The position numbers and the translations under genes were made by a program. Under the pieces are notes generated by a model, which saw only the letters and a program-made list of their open reading frames with translations, ran no database searches and had not been told where the DNA came from. A stretch of 64,000 nt of DNA from Euglena gracilis (Eukaryota > Euglenida > Euglenophyceae > Euglenales), in NCBI GenBank assembly GCA_039621445.1, contig CP154955.1, forward strand, positions 40,184,426 to 40,248,425, read 5' to 3'. Shown piece after piece: positions 12,512-23,446 of the stretch. The stretch's first letter is position 1, and each line of letters opens with the position of its first letter.

Positions 12512-12538
12512 CTTAGGCGGCCGGATTCACACTTAAGG
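12512..12538 (+). repeat. Left terminal inverted repeat of the 11-kb element
   Basis: It starts CTTAGGCGGCCGGATTC, and position 18 is A where the right end has G. It is preceded by the target duplication TCCCT (12507-12511). Confidence 0.85.
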
Positions 12539-12570
12539 ATTTAACTTTTTATTTGCGCATATGCGCAAAT

Positions 12571-13813
12571 CCCCCGGTTTTTTGATTCCGGCGGGGAAGG
12601 TCCGGGGGGTGGAGAGACACGCCGACCAGCAAGGGCAATAATGGACCGATTTTTTGGTTTTGGCGGAGAGGCCCTGCCCGCCCCTGTGGTGACGCGGAGC
12701 CTTTTTTGAGAAAGTGAACTCGCCGGCAGTGTGTTCCCTCCCGGTGCCTCGGAGTGAGTGTGTGTACTTTGACCTTGGGGACTTGTGAACTTTTGATTGG
12801 TAAGGAAAGCAGGGGAAAGGTGACAGGGCTCTGGGAGGGGTGCGGGTTGATGGTTCCGATGTGCAGGGGGTAGGGGGAGGAGGGGTCCAGGGTGCAGAGG
12901 TGTTACGGTGCAGAGGGTGTGCAGGGGTGGTGTGCGGCGGGTGGGGGGTAGGGGTGATACGCCCGCCGGGGTTGTCAGTGGGGGCCTGGTTGCCGATGTG
13001 TGGTGGCCTGCGTGCGTGCAACCCAGGACTTTGACCTTGGTGTTTTTGTGAGGCACCAAACCGATATTTGATGTTGATGCGCGCAAGTGCGCAAATAAAA
13101 CGTACGGTGGTGTGCGTGCCAGGGTGTGAGAGGGGTGCCGGTGGAAGAACCAGATGGTTGAAAGAGATGGGGATGAGCAGACCACACAGAAAACAAAAAG
13201 AGTGAATCAGGCAAACAAACCCCCGGCGGGCGGTGGTACGCTGGCCGCCGGGGCTGAACAGGGGAAGGGGCCGCCCCGCACTCCGCCCGCGCGCTGGTTG
13301 TCAGTGGGGGGTGGTACTTTTGGGGAGGGGTTATGGTTTTTTTTTATTTGTGACACGGGTGAGAGGGGCAGCACGGCACGAGAGGGGGGCTGCAGGTCAC
13401 GAGAGGGGTGTGTGCCACACCAACCCCCCCAAAAAAAAGATGAAGTCCACCCCCCGGCAGGGTAGAGGACACGGGGATGGTGGTCAGCAGGGGGGCGGTG
13501 TACACGGACACCACGGCAGTGGGGCACCGTCTCCCAGATGGCAGGCAAATGACAAAACAAGAAAGTGTGCGTTTTACTTGTGCAATTGCGCGCATCAACA
13601 CCACTGATGAATTTTTTGTTTGAAACAAAAATTCTGAGAGGGGACAGACCATGGCTGAGAGGGGACTGAGAGGGGGAAACACTTGTAACAGAGACATTTG
13701 CGCAAATGTGCGCATCAAAAGTGTTTTACAAAAAAAAAGAGATGATGAAAACAGAATAGGATGGGGAAAAGAATTGTGAAGAAGAACGTGTTGAGACAGG
13801 CCCACAGGCAGTC
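12571..13813. other. Left arm of the element, non-coding
   Basis: Holds three palindrome copies and a loose minisatellite of CACGAGAGGGG-like units (13360-13410, 13630-13680). These share a unit with the intronic array at 17072-17175. A minus-strand open frame to 13185 is proline/histidine/threonine-rich without domain features and is not called. Confidence 0.5.
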
Positions 13814-14386
13814 TCACTTCTTGTGCTTGGAGAGCCGCTTGGCGAGGCTCTCCGAGGCGGCCGCCGGCTTGGCGCCGGGCTTGGGCAGCCCACGGCGGAC
13901 GGTGCTCCGGGGCGCCGCTGCCGGGGCGGTACGAGGCGGTGGCGGTGCTGGGGCCTCCTCCTCGGACTCCTCCTCCTCAGACTCCGCCTCCTGCGGCGCC
14001 GCCGGTGCCGAGGCCACCGCTGCCTGCGACGACGCTGCCTCCGCGGCCACCTTGGCCTTGGCCGCGTCGATGATGTGCTTCATCGCCCGGTACTTCTTGG
14101 GGTCGAGGAGGTGGTACGACTTGGGGCCCTTCAGGGCCTCCCCCGGGCCTGGGGGACGGATCAGCCCCGCCGCCCTCCACCGGGTGTCCTCCTTGCCTTT
14201 GCCCTGGCCCTTCCCCTCCCCCTTCTTCTCCTCCCCCTGCTTCTCCTTCCCCTTCTGGGTCTCTGGCTTCCGGTACCCGGGGGTGATCTCCTCGATGGTG
14301 TCCTCCTCCTCTTCCTCTTCTCCCTGTGCCGCTGGTGGGACTGCGGGAGCTTCGCTGGCGACTGCCGAGGAGGTGTCCGAGCTGTC

Positions 14387-14421
<35 letters not shown>

Positions 14422-17400
14422 CCTCCTCCACCTCCTCCTCCTCCGGGTGACGGCTGGGCTGGGCCACCGGCGGCGGCACGATGATGGGGCTGGCCCCCTC
14501 GGGCTGGCTGGCGGGTGGGGTCAGCTCCGGGGTCTCCCGGCCGGGGGCGGTCATCTCCACGTCACTGCCCTCCTCTGGGCTGTCCACCGCCTCGGTCTCC
14601 TCCCGTCGGGTCTTTGGGGCTGGGAGCCTGCTGGGCTTCTTCTCCGGCTCCTTCTTCCGGCGCTTCTTCTTCCGGTCACCCCCCTCCTTCTGGCGCTGCT
14701 CCACCTTCTGCAGGCGGCGCTGCTCCTGCCGGATCTTGGTCTGGCGGCGCCGCTCCTCGGCCTCCTTGGCCCTTCGCCCCGCCTCCTCAGCGGCCAGGCG
14801 GAGCTTGTCCTGGAGGGCGGCGTTCTCCAGGGGGACCCAGAGGGCGTCCCCCCCTTCCAGGGCGGCCAGCAGCAGGGGCAGCATGGCAGAGCCGACAGGC
14901 CGGGGCAGGGTCACCGTGTTGGCCACGGTCTGGGTGACGTCCTCCAGGCTGCTGGCTGAGTCCTCCACCACCACCAGCACCTCGGGGGGCTTGGCCGCCG
15001 AGGCCGCCACCCGGGCCCCCACCACGGCGTCGGTGGTCTGGATCACCATGGCGTTGGCCGCCTCCATCCGCCGCACCACCCTCCGCCACAGCCACTCCAC
15101 GCAGAGCCAGTGCAGCCCCGCCCCGCAGCTGGACTCCACATCCCACTCCACCTTCGGCAGCACCTACGAGGGGACGAGGGGAGCAGACAGACATAGAAGC
15201 ATCAAAGGCTTTTTGTGTTGAAGGTGCGCGCAATTGCGCGCATCAAACGATTAACATCAATAATAATAAAAAACAGACTGCTGAGCATGGGTGGCATCCC
15301 AGCACTTCCTACTTGAAATGTACAATGGCAATCTGCACAATGCGTGAGGTGGGGTGGGGTACCTTGCTTCGCTCCACGTCACCCGGGCCGTACACCACCA
15401 CCAGGGCCCGCTTCTCGAACTTCCGGGCCACCCCCTGGCCCCCCTGCCGCAGCCAGCCGTCCACCGTGACCGTCTCCCGCCCCGGCGCCAGCCGCCTCAC
15501 CGCCGCCTCCACCGCGGCCACCGCCCCGGCACCACCGTAGATGACCACCGGCATGACGCCGGCCAGGCGCTTGACCTGCTCGGACAGGAGGGGGCAGGCT
15601 TCTGTTTCAGAGTGTTGATGCATTGACGGACACCTGAGTCATTTGATTTGCGCAAGTGCGTGCATCGTAACATTTGCGCAAGTGCGCGCATCAAATTTAA
15701 AAAAAAATACGTACACTGTGGGAAGCAGTCACTGGCACACATGAGAGAATGATTTTCTTTTCTTTTTTTGTGCGCGCAATTGCGCAAGTAAAACAGAAAC
15801 GAGCTATAAAAAAATTGCACGTTAAACAGAACCCTGAGTCCGTGTTGTGGGTGACCTCGACGATGATGAGGCCCACTGCAGCCCCCAGCGCCTCCGCCGG
15901 CACCGCGTCCCCGCTGGCCTTGTACACCAGGCAGCGCACCCCCTTCTCCTCCCTGGCTGGCCTGGCCACCGCCACCTCCTGGAGGGCCCCACCCTGCTTG
16001 GCCACGATCTCGGTCTCCACGGTCGGCATGGCGAAGGAGGCCCGCAGCTCCTCGTACTGCGCCTCCACCCAGAAGGGGGCCGTCAGCACCGCCGCCAGGG
16101 GGGGCTTCGGCTCCACCGGGCTCCAGGTCCACGACCCCAGCCGCGCCACCTGCAGCGCCGCCACCGGCACCGTCCGCTTGAAGCGGCTGCGCTCCGCCCC
16201 GTTGTGCACTGCGAGACACCAGTGCAGGGGGGGGGGGGGGCATGAGACGACAGTTACAGTGCATCCAGAGAACATCACACCACCAACCGCCTTCGAATGG
16301 TGTCATATGCAGCCCTTCAATCGCACCCCCGACCACCCCAGACTCCAGTGGCACACCGATCCGCCCGTGGATGTTGGGGTTGTCTCCCCTCCACGCGAAG
16401 GCCACCCACATCTCGTGGGTGGCCTCGGTCACCGCCTGCTCCAGCTGGGCCAGCCCGATCCCCGGGCTCTGCAGGGCCGCCGCCACCTGGGCCCGCGCCT
16501 CGGGGGTCAGCAGCCGCCGGAGGGACCGCACGTGGGAGGACAGTAGCGTGCGGCCCCTCGCCGCCAGCGCCGACTCCACGCTCAGCAGGCCCGCCACCGC
16601 CTGGGGGTTCTCCTCCACCAGCCGCTGCAGCGGCCCCCACATCTGGATGACCTGGCCCTGCGGCAATGACACAGAAACTGAAACTCTACGCCACTGCATC
16701 ACAAAAATGAATGCACTATGCCTGTCTGAAATTTTTTATGCGCGCAATTGCGCAAATAAAATGGGAACAACGTCATCAAAATGCATGGGTGCAGTGGCAG
16801 AGGTACTAGACTGGGCTCACACCTGGGGGACCGACCGGTCCCAGCCGGCCTGCCGGTAGGCCGCCGCCAGCCGCACCGCCGGCACCGTACTGATGTCCTT
16901 CCCCTTCACCAGGAGGTTGGCGAACTGGGGGATGGACAGCTCCTTCACCGCCGACTGGATGGCCTGCGCATCCCCGCCGGCCGCCCGCCGCAGGTGCACC
17001 GGGGTCATGGGGTGGAGGATGGTGGCGAGGACGTATTTCCCCTGGCCACAGCCCTGCATTGGAACCGTTGTCTTTCAGACACGGGAGGGGCGGCACGAGA
17101 GGGGCGGCACGAGAGGGGTGACACGAGAGGGGCGGCACGAGAGGGGTGACACGAGAGGGGCTGCATGAGAGGGGCAAAACTAAAAACACACAAACAAATA
17201 CAGGGCTGAACCCTTCGGGGGGTTCAACTTCTGGGACCGGAAGCCCTCCGCCCAGCGCTTCAGCGCGGAGGTGATGTGCTGCCCCGACATCAGCACGTAG
17301 TGGTTCTCTGTGAGAACAATGAAGGGATGTGCGCGCAATTGCGCAAATAAAACACACTGTGTGTGAATGTGCGCGCAATTGCGCAAATAAAACACATCAC

Positions 17401-18055
17401 ACATTCACGTGCGCGCAAATGCGCAAGTATAAAGGTACTGTGTGCTTCTTTTTTTTTTTTTTTTATCTTTTTTCTTGTTTTGTTTTTTCTTTTTTTTTTT
17501 TTTTCTCGCGCAATTGCGCAAATCAAATCCGACTACCAATGCAATGCACTCATTCCAATGCTGAACTCAGCATGCAAACAGACTTTCCAGAGGCAAAATC
17601 ATTCCAGACAAACCAGTCCAACCGCAAACACCCACGTATGACTCACACACACTGACCCACACACCGGTCTTCTTCCACACGGTGACCCGCACCATCTCCA
17701 GCGGGGGGTTCAGCTGCAGCTGCCGCAGCTTCCGCTCCACCTCCGTGTTGTCCAGGGGCCTCGTCTGCCCCTCGGACTGGTTGTAGTCCACGTGGAGCAC
17801 CTCCAGCGGCAGCTTCGTCCCCGTCGCCAGCACCCACTGCTTCACCTCCTCCTTGTACACCTCCGCGATGGGGAGGTTCCGGGCGGTATTGCGGGGGCGG
17901 ATCCGCCCCGGCTTGGCGGCGGGCTTCGGCTCCTGCGCTGCAGCGGCCTCGGCCGGGGCGGGCTCCGCTCCAGCCTCCGCCGCCTCGGTCCCGGGCTCCG
18001 CCTGCCCGGGGACGGCGGCCTCCCCCTCCGGGGGGACAGCCACAGGGTCGGCCAT
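13814..18055 (-). CDS. Gene A: spliced 994-aa protein with ParB/Srx-like N-terminal region
   Basis: Exons, by minus-strand reading: 18055-17665, 17307-17192, 17053-16823, 16657-16327, 16208-15856, 15575-15363, 15163-13814. All introns fit GT–AG, phases agree, and the sum is 2985 nt (994 codons plus stop). The start ATG (18055) follows an acceptor (CCTCAG), so a 5' untranslated exon is likely. Residues 1-60 are alanine/proline/glutamate-rich. About 60-165 resemble a ParB/sulfiredoxin fold: LEVLHVDY, a conserved-type RPLDN, VRVTVWKK, YVLMSGQHITSALKRW. A long helical middle region (about 170-540) is unrecognised. The tail (about 680-994) has charged coiled coil, lysine/arginine blocks, a run of 12 serines and acidic stretches, suggesting a nuclear, DNA-associated protein. 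The donor of exon 2 (TTT|GTGTGT) was chosen to keep frame. Whether the protein binds, cuts or segregates DNA is not known. Confidence 0.7.
17072..17175. repeat. Intronic minisatellite, GGCGGCACGAGAGGG units
   Basis: About six units of 15 bp, alternating GGCGGCACGAGAGG and GGTGACACGAGAGG, fill the second intron of gene A. Related units occur in the left arm of the element. Confidence 0.75.
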
Positions 18056-19343
18056 GGTGTGTGACCTGAGGCAAGGCGCAGTTTCAAAAAGGGGGGGTTT
18101 CTCACCAGTGACTGAACTACACATTCAACAGCTGAATGAAGCAGATTTGAAACGCCTTCTACCCTACGGCAGGCAATCCGCCCCAAATGTGGCAAAAATT
18201 CATCCGACTTAGGCATTTTCAGGCAAAAAAATGGAAAAAGTGTGAAACGTTTTCACGGAACGCACAACATGCATTATTCCGGTCAATAACAAGGGGGTAT
18301 GGATATGCTACGTTTTTCGTAATCTTTCACGGCCTATCTGTGCCAAAAAAAAACTGCCCAACACAAACCGGGGGCGACACGTCACGCATTCAGGTCGCGA
18401 AACGGTTAACGCACGGGCGGTTTGCCCGTTGGACGTCCGTAGGCCTGCTTTTTGGGAAATCTAGAAGGTGTATGGTGGAGGAGTTTTCAAATTTTTTTTC
18501 TTTGGCGAACATGCACCTGGTTACGGCGCATCGAAATGATACATGAAATAAAGCGTGGTGTGACTTGTATCAAAAGTTACTAAACCGTCGCCTCATCGGA
18601 GAATCCGCTCAGGTCGGACCCTCGAAGGGGTCCCGCCGGGACGTACACGCGGGCCGCCCTCGGCTCCCCGTGTCCCGACTGCTGGTGGCCGCCCCGCGCC
18701 CTGCAGGGTTCCACCGGTACCCGCCCCCGCCGCCCGCGGAGGTGACTCGTCGCCCACCGGCGATTCGAATCGCGACCGTCGAGTCGGTTCGCTCATGCAG
18801 GGAATTCTTGAGGAGGAGTCGGCGGCCACGGAAAAGGCAGATTCACGGTGCAGCAACACGCTTAAAGTTTTAAAATGCACTTTTGATGCGCGCAATTGCG
18901 CAAATAAAACACAGTATGTGGCTTCTGGGAGGGGGTGTGTGACCCCCTGTCCTCAAAAACGTTCATACTCTCAAACATATGGAGCTGCAAATGTTCAGTA
19001 CCTTTCCCCCTGCTTTCAGAACACGGAGAATTCCCCAAACAAACACGGAGCATGTACAGGCGGACAAACACCTTGACTAATGGGCCACTGTTTTCCAAGC
19101 GGACTGAAGGAACTCTTTGTCAGACGTAGTACACATACAGGGCCTACCACACTAGCCCCTTAGGAGCAAAGTGAAACAGCTCGCACTTTTGATGCGCGCA
19201 ATTGCGCAAATAAAAAGTATAAACTGTTTCATCAGGTACAACCGTATTGACTGCATCACCACTCACGCGCACACTTTTTTTAACGTTTGATGCTAAATGC
19301 TAAACTGCACTTCTGTATTACTGAGGAAAGCATATTCGCAGTA
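18056..19343. other. Spacer between genes A and B, with a GC-rich island
   Basis: Two palindrome copies lie at 18885 and 19191. A GC-rich block at about 18590-18840 has open frames on both strands (serine/arginine/proline-rich) and contains a perfect GCGATTCGAATCGC palindrome. It may be an untranslated exon or promoter of gene A, but it does not join gene A in frame, so no gene is called. Confidence 0.45.
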
Positions 19344-19991
19344 CTACGGCGACAGTGAATACAGACCCCCTTTAAAAATGGACTGACCAACCGTGAGTCT
19401 GGCTGCTGCCTCCCCAGCAGCCCTCTGCTGACGTGGACGGCGGCGGCCCAGCACGCTGTCCCAGTGAACCTGGCACAGGTCCAACTCCGCCTGCGACCGG
19501 CGGCTGCGGCCAGCCTGCGCGTCGAAGCACAGCTGGTCCAGCTCCGCCGCCGCGTCGGCGGAGGGCACCTGGTCCTTCAGGAGCGTCCGCAGCGCGTACT
19601 GCAGCACGTCCTTCAGGGCTGTCTCGCCCTTCGGACCCGCGTCGGGCACCAGCAGGGATGGCGGACCCACCCAGCCGTCCGGCCACCGCAGGACCACCAA
19701 CTGGTCCTCAGACTCCTCCCCCTCGTCCGCGTCCAGCTCCTCGGGCTGCCGCCGTCTCTCCGGGCGCAGCCCCCTCACCGAGGCGAACGTCACCATCTGG
19801 TGGACCAGCCGGTCGGGGGCGTCCAGCGGCGGCCGCAGCTCATTGCCGTCCAGCAGGTCGTCCAGGTTGCGCAGGCAGTCCGCCATCCACCGCCGGTCCA
19901 CCCCGCCCGCTCGCAGCTCCCGGGCGCCGTGGTGCCTCACCAGGAGGTACAGGTCCATCACGTCCTCCACCTCCACCGCCTCCGGGTGCTG
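19344..19991 (-). other. Open frame continuing gene B past an in-frame TAG
   Basis: Directly after the TAG at 19994-19992 the same frame stays open for about 215 codons to a TAG at 19346-19344. Composition matches real coding sequence, for example EDVMDLYLLVRHHGARELR and ALKDVLQYALRTLLKDQVPS, with an acidic DEGEESED patch. Readings are a nonsense mutation in gene B, stop readthrough, or removal of the stop by splicing. A 42-nt in-phase GTCAAC…TGTAG segment would do that, but it would be far shorter than the other introns here. Confidence 0.6.
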
Positions 19992-21966
19992 CTACATCGA
20001 GCTGCCCAGCCTGCTGAGGGTCGCCTCGTTGACCTCCTCCGAGAAGCAGCAGGCGGGCAGCTGGTCGTGCCACTGATCCCACATCAGCAGCGTGCACGCC
20101 AGCGTCCGCACGTAGTCGGAGTGGCCGCGCGGCCGGTGTCCGGGTGTCGGCGCCTCCAGGTGCAGCAGCATCGTCAGGGCGTTGCACAGCACCTTCCGCG
20201 CCTGTCCGCCGGTCTGCGGCCGCCGCTCCTCCCAGTGGCACTCCCGCACCTGCCACCCCAGCGCGAAGCAGGCCGGCGCCCACACCAGCAGCAGGTCCTC
20301 CAGCGCCTGCGCCACCGCCAGGTCCCGCTCCAGATTCTCCAGGGCCTCTTCGGCCTGGGCCTCCTTCCGGCGGCAGTCCTCCAGCGCCCGGATGCACTCC
20401 ATCTCCCGGCTCCCCGACTGCCACGCCCGCTGCATCTTGGCGCTGGCCGTCGCGTGCCGCACCTGCCGGGCGGTCTGCCGCTCCGCCTCCTCCTTCCGCC
20501 GCTGGGCCTGCTGCGTCAGCTGCCGCCGCCGCTCCACCTCGGGCACCACGGTGTCCCGCCGCCGCCGCAGGGTCCGGATCAGCCGTCGGAGGCGGGCGCG
20601 GTCCGCCGGCACCAGCAGCATGGCGCCGACCCACATCTCCAGCGCCCGCACCTTCGGCTTGGTGGACCACTGCTCGCCCGGCGCCATCGTGCCCCGCTGC
20701 AGGAACAGGAACAGCGGCAGCAGGCGGCGGTACGCGTGCCACACGCCGTACAGCGGGGGCAGCTGCCGCAGCGCCTCACCCGCGTCCCACCGCTGGCACT
20801 CCCGGCCGTACACCACCTTCAGCTGGCGGTACCAGAGGTTGATGTCCACCAGCAGGGGCAGCGGCGCCTTCACGCGGCCCAGGACGTCGCCCTTCAGGAA
20901 GCGGAGGACCTTCAGCATCCCCACCTGGGAGGAGATGCGGTCGTCCGTCAGCATGAAGGGGCGCCACACCGGGACGCGGGCGTTCTCTCAGCCGCATCAG
21001 AGTTACTGCCCTGTGTGTGACACCAACTGCATAGTCGCACCTCCGATACAAAACAGACGTCAAACTGTTTTGATGCGCGCATTTGCGCAAATGCGCGCAT
21101 CAAAACAGTTTGCACATGTTCATCAGCACCAGGGTGTGACCCTGTAATGGAACTCATTCAAACTCACATCTGCGCGCAAATGCGCAAATCAAACGGAAGT
21201 GGCAGCACAGAAGAGAAACTTGTACGCAACACCGCTTCCCCACCAAAGATTGGAATGAAATTTCAGAAACTCCACATACAGTAATGTGCGCGCAATTGCG
21301 CGCATGTCAGTGTATTTAAATTCCCTTCAACTGAGACGCAGCCACAACCCTAACCCCAGAACATCAACACCAACGTGTACAGTCTGTTCAGACCCCTCAG
21401 ACCATCATCCAACACAGGCTATTCCAAGAAGTTAAACACTCAGTCGCTCTGATGTTCGGGGCACGTCCAGCGGCACCCGCAGCTCGTGCGCCTCCAGCGG
21501 GCGTGCGCTGATCTCGGCGACCAGCTCCAGGAACGCCGGCAGGTCGGTGCGCACCAGCCGCGCGGACACCCGGTGGATGCGGCCCAGCAGCTGCTCCAGC
21601 GACGGGTACCCGGGGTACTCCGGGATGGCGTCCACGGCCGTCCGCATCATCGCCATCACGCAGCAGTCGTGGGTGCGGATCACCATCCTGGGGTTCGACG
21701 TCATCGCCCGCTTCCAGAAGTTGTCGAACCACAGGACGCAGCTCCGCCCCTCCGACTGCTGCCACAGGTCCTCCGGCCGCTCGCAGGCCCGCTCCCGCCG
21801 CAACTGCCGGTTCCACATCGGCTCCTCCGGCAGGATGCCGCTGGGCCGCAGCAGTCGGCTGGCCGCCCGGTGCCGGGCCAGCGGCGCCTCGTGCTCCTCC
21901 GCCACCACCCGCTGCGCCGCCCGCGGCAGCGTGCTGTTTTTTTTTTTTTTTGCTTGCTTTTTTCTT

Positions 21967-21997
<31 letters not shown>

Positions 21998-22333
21998 CTT
22001 CGGCTACCGCCAGCGACGGTACACGACCCAGGCGTCCTTCAGCAGCAGGTCGATCCGCTGCCGCCGCGGCTGCCGGGCCAGCTCCTCCAGCAGCGCCGCG
22101 CCCCCCTCGGTCCGCAGCGGCACCCGGGTGTGGGCCACCTGCACCACCAGTGTCTGCAGCGGGTGGCCGCGCTGCACCACCGCCGCCACGAACTCCTCGT
22201 AGGTGGCAGCAAAGTGGGCCTTCACCAGCTGGCCCAGCAGCTTTCCCGACTCCGCGGCCAGGGCAGCCTCCTCGCTGTAGCCCTCGTAGCCACGGCGGCG
22301 GGAGTGGGTGCTGCTGGCCTGGGAGGACTCCAT
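19992..22333 (-). CDS. Gene B: 595-aa spliced protein, candidate RNase H-like transposase
   Basis: Exons: 22333-22008, 21933-21465, 20984-19992. The first intron (22007-21934) is clear: CG|GTAGCC … AACAG|C restores the frame. The second is less certain; if it is not used, the first protein would end at about 21432 and the third exon would be a separate gene. Features: an N-terminal helical region; VLWFDNFWKR near residue 179; RTHDCCVMAMM; RVPVWRPFMLTDDRISS; LPLLVDINLWYRQLK near 312; LYGVWHAYRRLLPLF near 348; then an Arg/Glu/Gln-rich coiled coil (about 400-480). The spacing of D, D and H in strand-like contexts recalls RNase H-fold transposases and the DUF6589-type proteins. This is a remembered resemblance, not a search result. 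The TAG at 19994-19992 may be premature. Confidence 0.6.
21061..21112. repeat. Perfect 52-bp palindrome
   Basis: Each 26-bp half is the exact reverse complement of the other, starting CAAACTGTTTTGATGCGCGC. It embeds two overlapping palindrome-family motifs head to head and lies in the second intron of gene B. Such a sequence could form a cruciform or an RNA hairpin. Confidence 0.95.
21934..22007 (-). other. 74-nt intron made almost entirely of adenine
   Basis: On the sense strand it reads GTAGCCGAAG, a long A-run, ACAAGAAAAAAG, CAAGC, another A-run, then ACAG. There is no polypyrimidine tract. Removing it joins phase 2 ends exactly (CG + C gives Arg). A similar A-rich tract (ACAAGAAAAAAGA) lies in the first intron of gene A (about 17447-17505). 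Confidence 0.75.
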
Positions 22334-23446
22334 TCAGTCCTCCCCAGATCTGCCGGCACGCCACCTTTCACCCTAACCCATAAATCCGTTAACGTGCCAC
22401 CCACCACTGTCACCATTCCGCCTACGTTACACAAACACACATTCACACACCACACAGTCGCACATCTGTAAATCATTTATTTTGTTCAGAAAACGTTTTG
22501 TGCGCGCAATTGCGCAAGTCAACAAACAAAAAAAATCATACACAAATTCACCGCTGCACCCTGCCTGGTCATCCCCCACGTAGGTCAACTCCAGACAGGG
22601 AGAGTAGTTACACATCGCCATGTGGCCTTAACCACACCGCATGTCACACACACTCTCAAATTGGTTGAGATCACAGCTGCTTCGGATTCACAACATCTCC
22701 AGCAGTCGTACAAATCGGACCCCCTGTTCACTCCACTAAGTAAGTGCCAACACCCACAGTGTGTGAGTAGTCACACAACCCCCATTGGGTAGTCTCACAA
22801 CAAAAATCAGCACAATGTGCGCGCAATTGCGCAAATCAAACAAGAACATTTTGTATCACTGACACAAATCTGGGGCGTCACAACCGCCCCCTCAGCAACT
22901 GAATCCATAATTGAGGAAGTAATCGTTTGATGCGCGCATTTGCGCAAGTGTGCAATGCGCCATAAGTAAATTTCAGCTGGACACCAATTGGAAGGTTCCA
23001 ATTCGCCGGGCGTTTCTTCACACTTGTGCAAAACAGGGGGTGCCACACCACTCTTCAGGCACACCCAATTCCTTCGTAATTCACACTCTGTGGCACTCAA
23101 CACACCCTCGCAATAATTCAGAAATTCACCAAGGGTGTCTGATTTCATCGCACGCCAAACCATCAGCGTCCACGGGTCACATTTGGACACCCAAAAGTCC
23201 AAAACGGTACGCCGGCAGATCTGGCCAGGTGGGTGCCGTGGGGTGGTGTGGGGTGGAAGTAGGTGTGGGTAGGTGCCCCACGGACAGTGTGGAGACAAGC
23301 AGCTGCGGAGAGGGGGAGGTACAAATTTACACGCGCCCGTCACGTCGCGAAGTCCAGTTAGGACTTTGTATTTGAAGGGGTTCGAATTGCCCAGCCCTAC
23401 AAAAAATGGTACATTTGCGCAATTGCGCGCATCCTAAAGAAAAAAC
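22334..23446. other. Right arm of the element, upstream of gene B
   Basis: Non-coding, with four palindrome copies (22500, 22817, 22926, 23411). It probably contains the gene B promoter, but no core element is recognisable. A minus-strand open frame at 22807-23343 has no domain features and spans palindromes, so it is not called. Confidence 0.5.

Larger units (their letters stand above)
12551..23433. repeat. About 22 dispersed copies of a GCGCAATTGCGC palindrome
   Basis: The consensus is GCGCGCAATTGCGCAAAT, usually with GAT or GT before it and AAAA after it. Approximate starts are 12551, 13074, 13572, 13695, 15224, 15645, 15671, 15770, 16738, 17329, 17369, 17409, 17505, 18885, 19191, 21070, 21171, 21284, 22500, 22817, 22926 and 23411. 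Most have the GCGCGC side on the left; those at 13572, 13695, 15645, 15671 and 23411 are reversed. All lie in introns, the inter-genic spacer or the arms, never in exons. None was found outside the element. They could be binding sites for an element-encoded protein; that role is inferred. Confidence 0.85.

Noticed and set aside
12541-13185. 214-codon minus-strand frame in the left arm
   Set aside because: It is proline/threonine/histidine-rich, crosses a palindrome copy and a minisatellite, and has no acceptor, donor or domain signal.
13823-14959. 378-codon plus-strand open frame over gene A's last exon
   Set aside because: It is a shadow frame of the GC-rich minus-strand exon (leucine/arginine/glycine-rich) with no start or splice context.
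18745-18800. Possible tRNA around CGATTCGAATCG
   Set aside because: The TTCGAA box lies in a palindrome, and no acceptor, D-arm or anticodon arm could be paired around it.
19992-19994. Reassigned TAG codon
   Set aside because: Gene B's readthrough frame itself ends in TAG at 19344-19346, and only one internal TAG is involved, so a code change is not supported.
19464-21020. 518-codon plus-strand open frame opposite gene B
   Set aside because: It is a shadow of gene B, rich in Gln/His/Leu/Arg as expected from reverse reading of GC-rich codons. The minus frame has helical and domain-like features.
12551-23433. AATAAA in the palindrome flank as a poly(A) signal
   Set aside because: It lies mostly on the plus strand, while both element genes are on the minus strand, and it sits in introns.
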